DNA from: CAYQQU01 sp964419545
GTDB taxonomy: Bacteria > Bacteroidota > Bacteroidia > Chitinophagales > Saprospiraceae
Assembly (NCBI GenBank): GCA_964419545.1
Contig: CAYQQU010000044.1
Coordinates: 1 to 49,383 of the forward strand
DNA length: 49,383 nt
Direction of reading: 5' to 3'
Under the pieces are notes generated by a model. The model ran no database searches. It was given only the letters and a program-made list of their open reading frames with translations, and was not told the origin of the DNA. Shown piece after piece: positions 1 through 7,914 of the stretch; the stretch's first letter is position 1; each line of letters begins with the position of its first letter. A program made the translations under genes and the position numbers.

Positions 1-71
1 CATTTAGCGATAAGCCAAGCGCAGCAGAGTTGCAAATTGACCTAAATAGTTACGTAAAAAAACAGAATAGC

Positions 72-1145
72 ATGAAATCGCTTCTATCTGCGTTCGTCGC
101 CCTACTGCTGGCGCACCCCATCGCGATCGCTCAAAATACAGCCCCTGATTTTACCATCACCACCACCGATACCGTACAAAGGAGCCTTTACGCCGACTAT
201 CTGAACGAAGGCAAAACAGTGCTCATCAAGTTCTTCTTTACCACTTGCCCGCCCTGCAACGCCATGGCCCCGTTGATGGAGCCTTTTTATCAGGACTGGG
301 GCGGCGGCCAGGGCGATGTCGAATTTCTTAGCCTCAGCATTCAGAACTTTGATGACAATGCCGATGTCGCGACCTACAAGGATCAATACGGCCAGACCTT
401 TCCCGGGGCGGGCAGCGACGGCGGCAGCACCGATGCCGTGGCGCCTTATCTCGCGGGCGACTTCGGACCGTTTTTCGGGACGCCTACCTTCGCAGTGATC
501 GCTCCCGACGGCGAGGTCAGCCTGATCGGCGGCGGAGGCAACCCGCAGGCCGTCATCGACGCAGTCGACCAGGCCCTCGCCGGGGCCGGAGCCGTAACGC
601 CGCAAGAATACGCCCTTTCCGGCGCCGTGCAAACGCCCTCAGGCGTGGGGATTCCGAACGTCGCCGTCACCCTCGCCGGCTTTGCCGGCCTGTCCTATTC
701 CGACACCACCGACGCCGCCGGACAATTTGCGTGGACCGCCCGCCTGATGCCCAACCGCGACTATTACGCAATGGCGACCAAGCATGAGGGCGGGCCCGAC
801 GGCGTGACGACCCTCGACCTCATCCGCATCCAGAAGCAGATCCTGGGCATCACCGAACTCGACCCCACCGAGCGACTGGCCGCCGACGCCAATCGTTCCG
901 GCCATGTTTCTACGGCCGACCTGATCCAACTGCGGCGCCTGATCTTATTTTCCAATTACGAATTGCCGGACGGCCCGCCCTGGATTTTCTACGAGGCCGG
1001 CTTTCCTTTTCCGACCGACAATCCCTTCCCGCCCTTCACCAACGGCGAGGCGAACCTCCGCATCAATATGAGCGAAGGCGGGCCGCTGACCGTAGAAGGC
1101 AGGAAAACCGGCGACGTCAATGACAGCGCCGAGCCCGGAAATTGA
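72..1145 (+). CDS. Secreted thioredoxin-fold protein with dockerin-like C-terminus
   Basis: A signal peptide (about residues 1-20, ending ...IAIAQ) is followed by a thioredoxin/TlpA-like domain with a CPPC redox motif at C59 and C62. From about residue 190 there is a carboxypeptidase-regulatory-like beta domain (VAVTLAGFAG, DTTDAAGQFAW). From about 245 comes a dockerin-like pair of calcium loops (TTLDLIRIQKQILG and DANRSGHVSTADLIQLRRLIL), and the end is GDVNDSAEPGN. This regulatory-dockerin tail is common in secreted Saprospiraceae proteins. A thioredoxin in front of it suggests an extracytoplasmic redox function, which is inference. The ATG at 72 was chosen because it begins the signal peptide; a TTG at 30 would only add residues before it. 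There is no type IX sorting domain at the C-terminus. The exact substrate is unknown. Confidence 0.85.
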   Translation: MKSLLSAFVALLLAHPIAIAQNTAPDFTITTTDTVQRSLYADYLNEGKTVLIKFFFTTCPPCNAMAPLMEPFYQDWGGGQGDVEFLSLSIQNFDDNADVATYKDQYGQTFPGAGSDGGSTDAVAPYLAGDFGPFFGTPTFAVIAPDGEVSLIGGGGNPQAVIDAVDQALAGAGAVTPQEYALSGAVQTPSGVGIPNVAVTLAGFAGLSYSDTTDAAGQFAWTARLMPNRDYYAMATKHEGGPDGVTTLDLIRIQKQILGITELDPTERLAADANRSGHVSTADLIQLRRLILFSNYELPDGPPWIFYEAGFPFPTDNPFPPFTNGEANLRINMSEGGPLTVEGRKTGDVNDSAEPGN

Positions 1146-1189
1146 CGAAAATATTATTTTCTATCCCTTCCCTTTCCGGAAGCAGGGTT

Positions 1190-1197
1190 TATTTTTG
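1190..1197 (+). promoter_or_regulatory. -7 box TATTTTTG upstream of the TolB-like lipoprotein gene
   Basis: Perfect match to the Bacteroidota -7 consensus TAnnTTTG, ending 12 bases before the ATG at 1210. I see no clear TTTG -33 element at the expected distance, so this is a box match only. Confidence 0.45.
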
Positions 1198-1209
1198 CGG
1201 TCAAAAAAA

Positions 1210-2295
1210 ATGAGGCTAGCTCTTTTCTTCTTATGCCTGTTGCTTTTCGCTGCCTGCGGAGAAACACCGGCTCCTGAACAGGAACAGCAAACCCAAGTCA
1301 CCGACACCCTCCGCTACGAAGGGGAACGCCACCTGAAAAATATCCGTCAGCTGACCTTCGGCGGAGACAATGCCGAAGCTTACTTCAGCTTTGACGACCG
1401 CTACCTGGTATTCCAGGCGAGCAACGAAGATTGGGGCGCCGACTGCGATCAGATCTTTTACATGCCCATCACCGGCTATTCCGGCGCCCAGCCGCCCATG
1501 GTAAGCACGGGCATGGGGCGCACCACCTGTTCCTACTTCCTGCCCGGCGATACGACCATCCTCTACGCCTCCACGCACCTGGCCGACGAGAACTGCCCCG
1601 AAACGCCGCGCACGGTGCAAGGGAAATACGTCTGGCCCATCTATGAATCCTTCGACATTTTCGTAGCTGACCTGGATGGCAACATCCTGCGCCGGCTCAC
1701 CGACCATCCCGGCTACGATGCCGAAGCAACCGTTTCGCCAACCGGTGATAAGATCGTGTTCACCTCGATGCGCTCGGGCGACCTCGAGCTCTACACCATG
1801 AATATCGACGGTTCGGAAGTAACCCAGATTACTGACGAACTGGGATACGACGGCGGCGCATTCTTTTCGCCGGACGGCGCCAAGCTCATCTGGCGCGCTT
1901 CCCGCCCAAAAAAGGAGGAAGAAGTAAACACCTACCGCCAACTCCTCAGCCAGGGCCTCGTTCAGCCCTCGGACATGGAGCTGTACATCGCCAATGCCGA
2001 CGGCAGCGACAGGCGCCAGCTTACCGACCTGGGCGGCGCCAACTGGGCCCCTTTCTTTCACCCCTCGGGCGAAAAAGTGCTGTTTTCCTCAAACCACCAC
2101 GTCGAAGGAGGCCGGCAATTCAACATTTTTTCGATCAACCTCGACGGCAGCGGGCTCGAACAAGTCACCTTCGACGATGCATTCGATGCTTTCCCCATGT
2201 TCTCGAACGACGGGACCATGCTCGTCTTCTCGTCCAACCGCAATAACGGCGGCACTCGCGACACCAACCTCTTCCTGGCGGATTGGCAGGAGTAA
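1210..2295 (+). CDS. TolB-like beta-propeller lipoprotein
   Basis: 361 residues. A lipoprotein signal has its lipobox Cys at residue 16 (LLFAAC), followed by an acidic/Gln-rich linker. The rest consists of WD40-like/TolB PD40 repeats, recognisable by recurring FSFDDRYLVFQ, VSPTGDKIVFTS, FSPDGAKLIW, FHPSGEKVLFSS and FSNDGTMLVFSS units separated by LYTMNIDGSE-type turns. Such propellers in Bacteroidota are cell-envelope proteins that bind peptides, glycans or partner proteins; no catalytic residues are visible. The ATG at 1210 begins the lipoprotein signal. An upstream ATG at 1120 would overlap the preceding gene and put 30 non-signal residues in front. It is the second gene of a same-strand run and has its own -7 box. 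Confidence 0.85.
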   Translation: MRLALFFLCLLLFAACGETPAPEQEQQTQVTDTLRYEGERHLKNIRQLTFGGDNAEAYFSFDDRYLVFQASNEDWGADCDQIFYMPITGYSGAQPPMVSTGMGRTTCSYFLPGDTTILYASTHLADENCPETPRTVQGKYVWPIYESFDIFVADLDGNILRRLTDHPGYDAEATVSPTGDKIVFTSMRSGDLELYTMNIDGSEVTQITDELGYDGGAFFSPDGAKLIWRASRPKKEEEVNTYRQLLSQGLVQPSDMELYIANADGSDRRQLTDLGGANWAPFFHPSGEKVLFSSNHHVEGGRQFNIFSINLDGSGLEQVTFDDAFDAFPMFSNDGTMLVFSSNRNNGGTRDTNLFLADWQE

Positions 2296-2336
2296 CAGAA
2301 TTTTGTTGTATCTTTTGCCCTAAAGTGGGCTAAACC

Positions 2337-3518
2337 ATGGTACTGCGTTTTCCTCCTCATTTTCTTTGGGGCACCTCCACCTCGGCGGCGCAAATCGAAA
2401 CGGCTTTCGACCACCAGTGGAAAGGTTGCCGTGCCAGAGACGGTTATGCGCTCGACCGCACGACCGACCACGAGCAACGCCGCGGCGAAGACCTGGAGCT
2501 GATCCGGCAATTCGGCACGGTCTATCGCTGTAGCGTCGATTGGTCGCGCCTGCAACGGGAACCGTTCGCGCCTTTCGATGAGGATACCACAGCAGAGTAT
2601 CAGGATTTTTTCGAACAACTCAATGCAAACGGCGTCCGGATACTCTTCGTTCTGCACCATTTTGCGCATCCGCGGTGGTTCGAAGAAGCCGGCGGCTGGC
2701 TGAAAGAAGACAATGTATCGGCTTTCGTGGATTTTGTCGTTCGGTGCATCGAGCACTTCGGCGCCTACATCTTCAACTGGAACACCTTCAACGAACCCAA
2801 CGTCTACGCCCTCAATGCCTTTATTCTGGGGGAATTTCCGCCCCGGCGCAAAAAACGCCTCGGCCTCGCCAACCGCGCCCTCCGCAATATGGGCAGGGCG
2901 CACGACGTGGCCTACGACCTGATCAAGCGGCGACATCCCGATCATGAAGTGTCGATCTCGCTGAATACGGCAAGTTTCGTTGCGGCCTCCCCGCTGGGCG
3001 CCATCCCGGCGATTTTTACCGATTGGTGGTTTCACCGGCGCGCCGCGCGTCCCTTCCGGAAGGTAGATTACTGGGGCCTGAGCTATTACGCCCACGTGCC
3101 TTTTGCGCCTTTTCCGGTTACGGAGATCAACAACCCGGGCCGGCTCGACCGCATGAACGTTCCTCATGACCGAATGTGGGGATACCGGCCGGAAGGGTTG
3201 GGCAAAATGTTGCGGCGCTTCCGCAAACGCTACCGGCGCCCCCTTTTCCTCGTAGAGAACGGCATTTGTACCGACGACCCGCAACGCCGTATCGAAAGCA
3301 TCAAAGCCTATTTGCAGGAGTGCCATGCCGCCATCGAGGACGGCGTCGACCTGCGGGGATACCTCCACTGGAGCACCTGGGACAATTTCGAGTGGCGCCT
3401 CGGCCCCACTTACCGCTTCGGATTGGTGCGGGTCAACCTCCATACCAAAGAAAGAACCATGACCAGCGCCGGACTATTTTACGCTCAGGTTTGCCAAGAT
3501 AATGCCGTCGATGTATAA
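2337..3518 (+). CDS. Glycoside hydrolase family 1 (beta-glucosidase-like)
   Basis: 393 residues, shorter than the usual 440-470 of bacterial GH1 enzymes. The N-terminal family motif is FLWGTSTSAAQIE. The acid/base Glu is E153 in NTFNEPN, and the nucleophile Glu is E307 in FLVENGI. The glycone-binding tail WSTWDNFEW is present near the end. The usual YHWDLP segment appears as LHHFAHPRWF, and the usual SISWSR segment as SVDWSR, both compatible with the family. There is no signal peptide, so a cytoplasmic retaining beta-glycosidase is expected. The short length comes from trimmed loops, because both catalytic residues and the barrel ends are present. It lies 41 bases after the TolB-like gene and 19 bases before the next start. 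Substrate cannot be decided from sequence alone. Confidence 0.92.
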   Translation: MVLRFPPHFLWGTSTSAAQIETAFDHQWKGCRARDGYALDRTTDHEQRRGEDLELIRQFGTVYRCSVDWSRLQREPFAPFDEDTTAEYQDFFEQLNANGVRILFVLHHFAHPRWFEEAGGWLKEDNVSAFVDFVVRCIEHFGAYIFNWNTFNEPNVYALNAFILGEFPPRRKKRLGLANRALRNMGRAHDVAYDLIKRRHPDHEVSISLNTASFVAASPLGAIPAIFTDWWFHRRAARPFRKVDYWGLSYYAHVPFAPFPVTEINNPGRLDRMNVPHDRMWGYRPEGLGKMLRRFRKRYRRPLFLVENGICTDDPQRRIESIKAYLQECHAAIEDGVDLRGYLHWSTWDNFEWRLGPTYRFGLVRVNLHTKERTMTSAGLFYAQVCQDNAVDV

Positions 3519-3537
3519 AAAACCCAATGTTTGCACC

Positions 3538-4350
3538 ATGCGCATCCTCACTCTTCTCGCCCTGTCATTCGCGCTATCCCTCCCCCTGTGGGCCCAGCGC
3601 GGCGCCCCTGCCCTTTTCGGCGCACGCGGCGCGGGCATGGGATTCGCCGCTCTCAACTTCACCGATATCAACAGCGCCTTCGCCAACCAGTCGGGGCTGG
3701 CCCAACTGAGTTCCCTGGCCGCCACCGTAACCGGCGAACAGCGCTTCGGCCTCGCGGAAGTCCGCAATTTTGCCGCCGCCGCCGCCCTGCCTACTGGGTC
3801 GGGCGCCTTCGGACTGACATTGCAATATTACGGCTTCGACGATTACAACGAACAAAAGGCAGGCCTGGCCTACGCCCGTAAACTGTCGGACCTGATCGCC
3901 ATCGGCGGACAATTTGTGGTGCTGAACACCCGCATACCGGAATACGGCAACCAGACCAGCCTCACCTTTGAGCTGGGCCTGCAGGCAGAGCTGCTGCCCG
4001 AGGTCACGATCGGCGCTCACGTGTACAGCCCCCTGCGCGTGGAGACCCTGGAAGGCGAGTACCTGCCCAGCATCCTGCGCGTCGGCGCTTCTTACCGGCC
4101 TTCGGAACAGGTGTTGCTGGCTTTTGAAGTAGAAAAAGACATCGATTTCCCTACCCGCACCAAAGGAGGCATCGAATACCAACTCGTCGAGCCGCTGGCG
4201 CTCCGGGTAGGATTTGCAACCGCCCCGGCCATTTTTACTTTTGGCGCCGGCTATGCCGTCGGTTCGCAACTCACCATCGATTTCGGCGCCTATTACCACC
4301 AGCAACTGGGGCTCACGCCGGCTATCAGCGTCACTTATTGCAAACCCTGA
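3538..4350 (+). CDS. Outer-membrane beta-barrel protein (PorV/PorQ-like)
   Basis: 270 residues with a signal peptide (1-19, ending LPLWAQ). The segment after it resembles the start of PorV/PorQ/FadL-like barrels: a glycine-rich start (GARGAGMGFAALNF), then TDINSAFANQSGLAQL. Alternating amphipathic strands follow throughout. The family context is outer-membrane proteins related to type IX secretion accessory barrels, but the protein is small and I cannot assign it to PorV or PorQ. The ATG at 3538 starts the signal peptide; an in-frame ATG at 3502 overlaps the GH1 gene. The stop is two bases before the mqnB start, so the two genes are probably co-translated. Confidence 0.75.
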   Translation: MRILTLLALSFALSLPLWAQRGAPALFGARGAGMGFAALNFTDINSAFANQSGLAQLSSLAATVTGEQRFGLAEVRNFAAAAALPTGSGAFGLTLQYYGFDDYNEQKAGLAYARKLSDLIAIGGQFVVLNTRIPEYGNQTSLTFELGLQAELLPEVTIGAHVYSPLRVETLEGEYLPSILRVGASYRPSEQVLLAFEVEKDIDFPTRTKGGIEYQLVEPLALRVGFATAPAIFTFGAGYAVGSQLTIDFGAYYHQQLGLTPAISVTYCKP

Positions 4351-4352
4351 CC

Positions 4353-5036
4353 ATGGAAATTCTGTTAGTCAGCGCCACCGCTCTGGAAATTCAGCCCACC
4401 TTGCAGCACCTGCGCGAAAAATACATCGAAAGGCGCCCTTTTCATTACCAGTGGGGCTCGGTGGGCGTCCAGGTGCTCATCACGGGGGTCGGACAGGCGC
4501 TGACCGCTCATGCTCTGGGAAAGATACTCCGCCAGGACCGACACCAGTTGGCCGTCAACGCCGGAATTGCGGGTTGTTTCAATATGGATTGGCCGTTGGG
4601 GAAGGTGGTGCAGGTGGTGGAAGATCAATTTGCCGACCTGGGCGTCGAGGAAGCGGACGGATCATTTACGAGCATTTTCGAGCTCGACCTGATCGGCAGC
4701 AATTCGCCCCCCTTCCGGAACGGCCTTTTAGTCAACGAAGGCCCCGGGAGCTTTGAATTTTTACCCCGCGCCAAAGGCCTCACCGTCAATCGCGTTCACG
4801 GCCACGCGGCGAGCATCGACCAGATCCGAAACCGCTTTCCCGAGGCGGAGATCGAAACCATGGAAAGCGCCGCATTTTTCCTGGCCTGCCTGACGGAAGA
4901 AGTGCCTTTTCTGGCGGTGCGCGCCCTGTCCAACTACGTCACCCCCCGGCAACGGGAAAACTGGAATGTCCCCGCCGCCATCGAACAACTCAACCAGGTG
5001 ATTATCGGGATCGTAGATGCCCTGGGGGAGGCTTAG
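4353..5036 (+). CDS. mqnB: Futalosine hydrolase
   Basis: 227 residues of the nucleoside phosphorylase/nucleosidase superfamily. Seen are the N-terminal LLVSATALEIQPTL, the glycine turn ITGVGQALTAH, the NAGIAGCF segment and the METMESAAFF-type substrate segment (ETMESAAFF) near residue 170. The C-terminal VRALSNYVTPR is characteristic of MqnB. MqnB removes hypoxanthine from futalosine to give dehypoxanthine futalosine in the chorismate-to-menaquinone futalosine pathway, so this organism likely makes menaquinone that way. The start at 4353 follows the preceding stop by two bases. The other mqn genes are not in the window. An MTA/SAH nucleosidase is the main alternative, judged less likely. Confidence 0.85.
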   Translation: MEILLVSATALEIQPTLQHLREKYIERRPFHYQWGSVGVQVLITGVGQALTAHALGKILRQDRHQLAVNAGIAGCFNMDWPLGKVVQVVEDQFADLGVEEADGSFTSIFELDLIGSNSPPFRNGLLVNEGPGSFEFLPRAKGLTVNRVHGHAASIDQIRNRFPEAEIETMESAAFFLACLTEEVPFLAVRALSNYVTPRQRENWNVPAAIEQLNQVIIGIVDALGEA

Positions 5037-5075
5037 ACAGCACCTGCCCCCTTGAGAGTTCACCCGAGTTAAGCA

Positions 5076-5111
5076 GCCGGCGTTCAGCATTCCGTTTCGC
5101 CAAACGCCGGC
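5076..5111. terminator. Possible bidirectional terminator hairpin
   Basis: GCCGGCGTT (5076-5084) pairs perfectly with AACGCCGGC (5103-5111), a 9-bp stem with an 18-base loop, located between the convergent ends of mqnB and the DUF2911 gene. Only a weak T-rich stretch (ATAATTTT) follows on the plus strand, so the terminator call is moderate. Confidence 0.5.
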
Positions 5112-5144
5112 CGTATAATTTTCAGGATTGGCGCAACATACAGG

Positions 5145-5750
5145 TCAGCTGGCCGGCGCCACGCTTACCGGCACCATCAGTTTTTCCCAGTGCAGCACCA
5201 TCCGGCCCTCTTCCAGGGTGAAGGTCAGCTCCTCCATATTTTCGTCGCGCGGCTTGGGCGTGACGTCCACCCGCAGTGCGTCTTCCGATTCTTTGTACTC
5301 GTAGGCGCCCCACTGATCGGCTACCTTATTGAAGATCACCGTCCAGTCGCCTTTGGCCGGAATCGTAAAGAGGCTGTAGCGTCCGGCGGCAAGCGGCTGG
5401 CCTTCTACTACTACGTCATCGGAAAATTCGACCGTGGTCGCTTCATTGGCGCCCGTGCGCCATACCTGACCGTAAGGCACCAGGCTGCCCCAGATCTCGC
5501 GGTCCCGTACGGAAGGGCTGCCGTAATTGATGGTCACATCGACATCGCCGATCTTGCCGGAAATGGCCCGGGGCGGGCTCTTCCGCTGGGATTTATCCTC
5601 GGCGGGTTCTTCTTCCGTATCCGCATTCTCTGCGGCCATCTCTTCGGTAGTCGTTTCTTCTTCGGCGGCCTGATCGCCGGCCGGTGCATTGTTGCAGGCC
5701 ACTCCTGCGAATAGCAGCAGCACCCACAATGGAAGGAATAGGTTTTTCAT
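5145..5750 (-). CDS. DUF2911 lipoprotein
   Basis: 201 residues. A lipoprotein signal has Cys at residue 19 (FAGVAC), then a low-complexity acidic linker rich in Glu, Ala and Thr (about residues 25-52). The DUF2911 domain fills the rest, with its typical segments NYGSPSVRDREIWG, VPYGQVWRTGANEAT and AAGRYSLFTIP, and ends with a WEKLMVPV strand. The function of DUF2911 is not established; the family is widespread in Bacteroidota envelopes. The gene stands alone, convergent with mqnB and followed upstream by 166 bases of non-coding DNA. The start is the only ATG that gives the signal peptide. Confidence 0.9.
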   Translation of the reverse strand: MKNLFLPLWVLLLFAGVACNNAPAGDQAAEEETTTEEMAAENADTEEEPAEDKSQRKSPPRAISGKIGDVDVTINYGSPSVRDREIWGSLVPYGQVWRTGANEATTVEFSDDVVVEGQPLAAGRYSLFTIPAKGDWTVIFNKVADQWGAYEYKESEDALRVDVTPKPRDENMEELTFTLEEGRMVLHWEKLMVPVSVAPAS

Positions 5751-5916
5751 AATTTAGGCTGATTTGGATTGTTTTAAAATCGAAAAGATTATTTGCAAAC
5801 CACTTTACAGGATAAAGGTGAAAATACCGATTTTGTTTGTGGGTTAGGGTCCCGGTAAACTAATTTTTCCGGAAAGCCCCAAGCTATCACTTCTGTTTCC
5901 AGTGCCCGCCATATCT
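5751..5916. other. Intergenic stretch without recognisable features
   Basis: 166 bases between prmC and the DUF2911 gene, both minus-strand. It is richer in A and T than the flanking genes and must hold the DUF2911 promoter, but I see no perfect TAnnTTTG box, RNA gene or strong hairpin. Confidence 0.5.
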
Positions 5917-6759
5917 TCATGACCACCGGGCGCGCAGCATTCTTTGCTTGCCGTTCAGGTCTTTTCTTACCGCTACGTCGGCGAAACCCTGGCCGGCGAC
6001 CAGAGCCGCGACCCGGTCGGCATTAAACGCATTCAGCTCGAAAAACAAGTATCCCCCCTCCGTCAGGCGGCGGCGCCCGAAACCGGCGATCGCCCGGTAA
6101 AACAAGAGCGGGTCTTCTCCCTCAACAAATAACGCCATCTCCGGCTCGTGGTCCAGGACGTTTTTTCCTACCAGCGCCTCTTCCTCACGGGCTATATAAG
6201 GCGGATTGCTGACGATGAGATCAAAACGCGGCAATTGCGGCCACTTTTGGCGATCCAGAATATCCCATTCCCTGAAACTGACCTCTAAATCCAGTGCGCC
6301 GGCATTTTCCCGGGCCAACGACAAAGCTTCGCTGCTTCGATCCAGGGCCTCCACTTCCCAAGCCGGGCGATGCTTTTTGAGGGCCAGCGCAATACAACCG
6401 CTGCCGGCGCCGATATCCAGTACCGCAGCGGCCGCGGGTATTTTTTGGGTCGCTAGGATCCACTCCACCAGTTCCTCGGTTTCCTGGCGGGGGATGAGCA
6501 CGCGATTATCCACTTTAAGCGTCATACCGAAAAAATCGGCCTGGCCGACCACATACTGCACCGGCTCCATAGCCAGCAGGCGGGACTGCATAGTCCTGAG
6601 CCGGGTAAGCTGAACAGGCGCCAGGCGATCGGAGCGCTGGAAGTTGCGCACCCCAAAGGCATCCTCAAAAACAATACGGGCAATACTACGGGCTTCACCG
6701 GCCTCATAAACCGTAGCCAGGTTCGAGATCAACAGCCGGTGCGCCTCGCGGATGGTCAT
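5917..6759 (-). CDS. prmC: Peptide chain release factor N5-glutamine methyltransferase
   Basis: 280 residues. The SAM-binding motif I is VLDIGAGSGCIALAL and the catalytic/substrate motif is VSNPPYIA, both diagnostic for PrmC (HemK). The N-terminal helical domain (about residues 1-80) includes the PVQYVVGQADFFG segment that recognises the release factor. The enzyme methylates the GGQ glutamine of RF1/RF2. Its ATG shares one base with the stop codon of the upstream decarboxylase gene (TGATG junction), so translation is probably coupled to the polyamine genes. Length and all motifs are normal. Confidence 0.95.
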   Translation of the reverse strand: MTIREAHRLLISNLATVYEAGEARSIARIVFEDAFGVRNFQRSDRLAPVQLTRLRTMQSRLLAMEPVQYVVGQADFFGMTLKVDNRVLIPRQETEELVEWILATQKIPAAAAVLDIGAGSGCIALALKKHRPAWEVEALDRSSEALSLARENAGALDLEVSFREWDILDRQKWPQLPRFDLIVSNPPYIAREEEALVGKNVLDHEPEMALFVEGEDPLLFYRAIAGFGRRRLTEGGYLFFELNAFNADRVAALVAGQGFADVAVRKDLNGKQRMLRARWS

Positions 6760-7901
6760 CAGGAAAGGCGATTTTTAAAATCTTCGTATCCAAACTGCCG
6801 GACCACTTCCAGGGCGCCGTCCTCCCGTTGGATGCAGATACTCGGATGCCGCACGCCGTTGAAAGTGGTCGTCTTGACCATAGTGTAATGGATCATATCC
6901 TCGAAAATGACGATATCGCCCGCTTGCAGTTCGCGGTCGAAGCTGTATTCGGCGAGGTAATCCCCCGCCAGGCAACTTACACCTCCGAGCCGGTAGGCCG
7001 GGCGCCCCGGCGCCGGAGGGTCGGTAGCGCCCCGGACGCGCGGCCGGTAGGGCATCTCCAGCGTGTCGGGCATATGTGCGGTAAAACTGACGTCGAGGAT
7101 CGCGGTGCGCACCCCCCGGTTCTCGATGATATCGAGCACCGTCGCCGCCAATGGTCCGGCATCCCAGGCCACTGCACTTCCGGGCTCCAGGATAATGTCG
7201 AGCTGATGGCGGCGCCGAAAGTCCCGCAGCAACTGCACCAGGTGATCCACGTCGTAACCGGCGCGCGTCATGAGGTGGCCGCCTCCGAAATTGACCCATT
7301 TCAATTGTGGAAAAAAGCGCCCGAAATGTTTTTCGAAGACCGCCAGCACGTCCGCCAGATCCTGCGCCGATGATTCGCAAAGCACGTGAAAATGCAGGCC
7401 CTCGATGCCCGGCGGCAAGCCGCCCGCCAGCTTGTCCGGCGCCTCGCCCAGCCTGGAGCCGGGCGACCCCGGATTGTAGAGATCGACGGCGACCCCGGAA
7501 TGCTCCGGGTTGACACGCAGGCCTGCAGAAATTTTCTTTTCCGCTTTATCCAGCACCCCCCGGTAGCGCTCGTACTGGGTCAGAGAGTTGAAAGTGATGT
7601 GGCTGCTGTACCGCATGATGTCGTCGAACTCCGCCGGTGAAAAAGCAGGCGCATAGGTATGCGCCGGCACGCCCATTTCTTCAAAGATCAATCGCGCTTC
7701 GTGCAGAGAACTGGCGGTTGCCCCGTCGAGATACCGCCCTACCATCGGAAAGACCCGCCACATGGCGAAGCCTTTGAGCGCCAGAATGATGGACACCCCG
7801 GCTTCCCGCTGTACGCGCTGCATAAGTTCGAGATTGGCGCGCAACCGGCGTTCTTCGAGGATGAAGGCCGGCAGGGGCGCCTGAGAAAGGTCAACAGACA
7901 T
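6759..7901 (-). CDS. nspC: Carboxynorspermidine/carboxyspermidine decarboxylase
   Basis: 380 residues of the alanine racemase-fold PLP decarboxylases. The N-terminal PAFILEERRLRANL and the LALKGFAMW segment with the PLP-binding Lys (about residue 44) match NspC. Further in are the HFHVLCE segment, the VNFGGGHLMT phosphate-binding loop and a C-terminal CLAGDY motif carrying the active-site Cys and Asp from the other subunit. It decarboxylates carboxy(nor)spermidine to (nor)spermidine, the last step of the alternative polyamine pathway. The start at 7901 lies 13 bases after the stop of the dehydrogenase gene. Longer in-frame starts would overlap that gene and give a non-homologous N-terminus. 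It is coupled to prmC downstream. Confidence 0.92.
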   Translation of the reverse strand: MSVDLSQAPLPAFILEERRLRANLELMQRVQREAGVSIILALKGFAMWRVFPMVGRYLDGATASSLHEARLIFEEMGVPAHTYAPAFSPAEFDDIMRYSSHITFNSLTQYERYRGVLDKAEKKISAGLRVNPEHSGVAVDLYNPGSPGSRLGEAPDKLAGGLPPGIEGLHFHVLCESSAQDLADVLAVFEKHFGRFFPQLKWVNFGGGHLMTRAGYDVDHLVQLLRDFRRRHQLDIILEPGSAVAWDAGPLAATVLDIIENRGVRTAILDVSFTAHMPDTLEMPYRPRVRGATDPPAPGRPAYRLGGVSCLAGDYLAEYSFDRELQAGDIVIFEDMIHYTMVKTTTFNGVRHPSICIQREDGALEVVRQFGYEDFKNRLS

Positions 7902-7914
7902 CCAGTATGGTGAT

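Noticed and set aside
1120..1209. Longer N-terminus for the TolB-like lipoprotein from the ATG at 1120
   Set aside because: It would place 30 residues before an obvious lipoprotein signal, overlap the previous gene and bypass the -7 box at 1190.
2058..3443. 461-codon open frame antisense to the GH1 gene
   Set aside because: It lies over two well-identified plus-strand genes and has no family signature. Shadow frame in GC-rich DNA.
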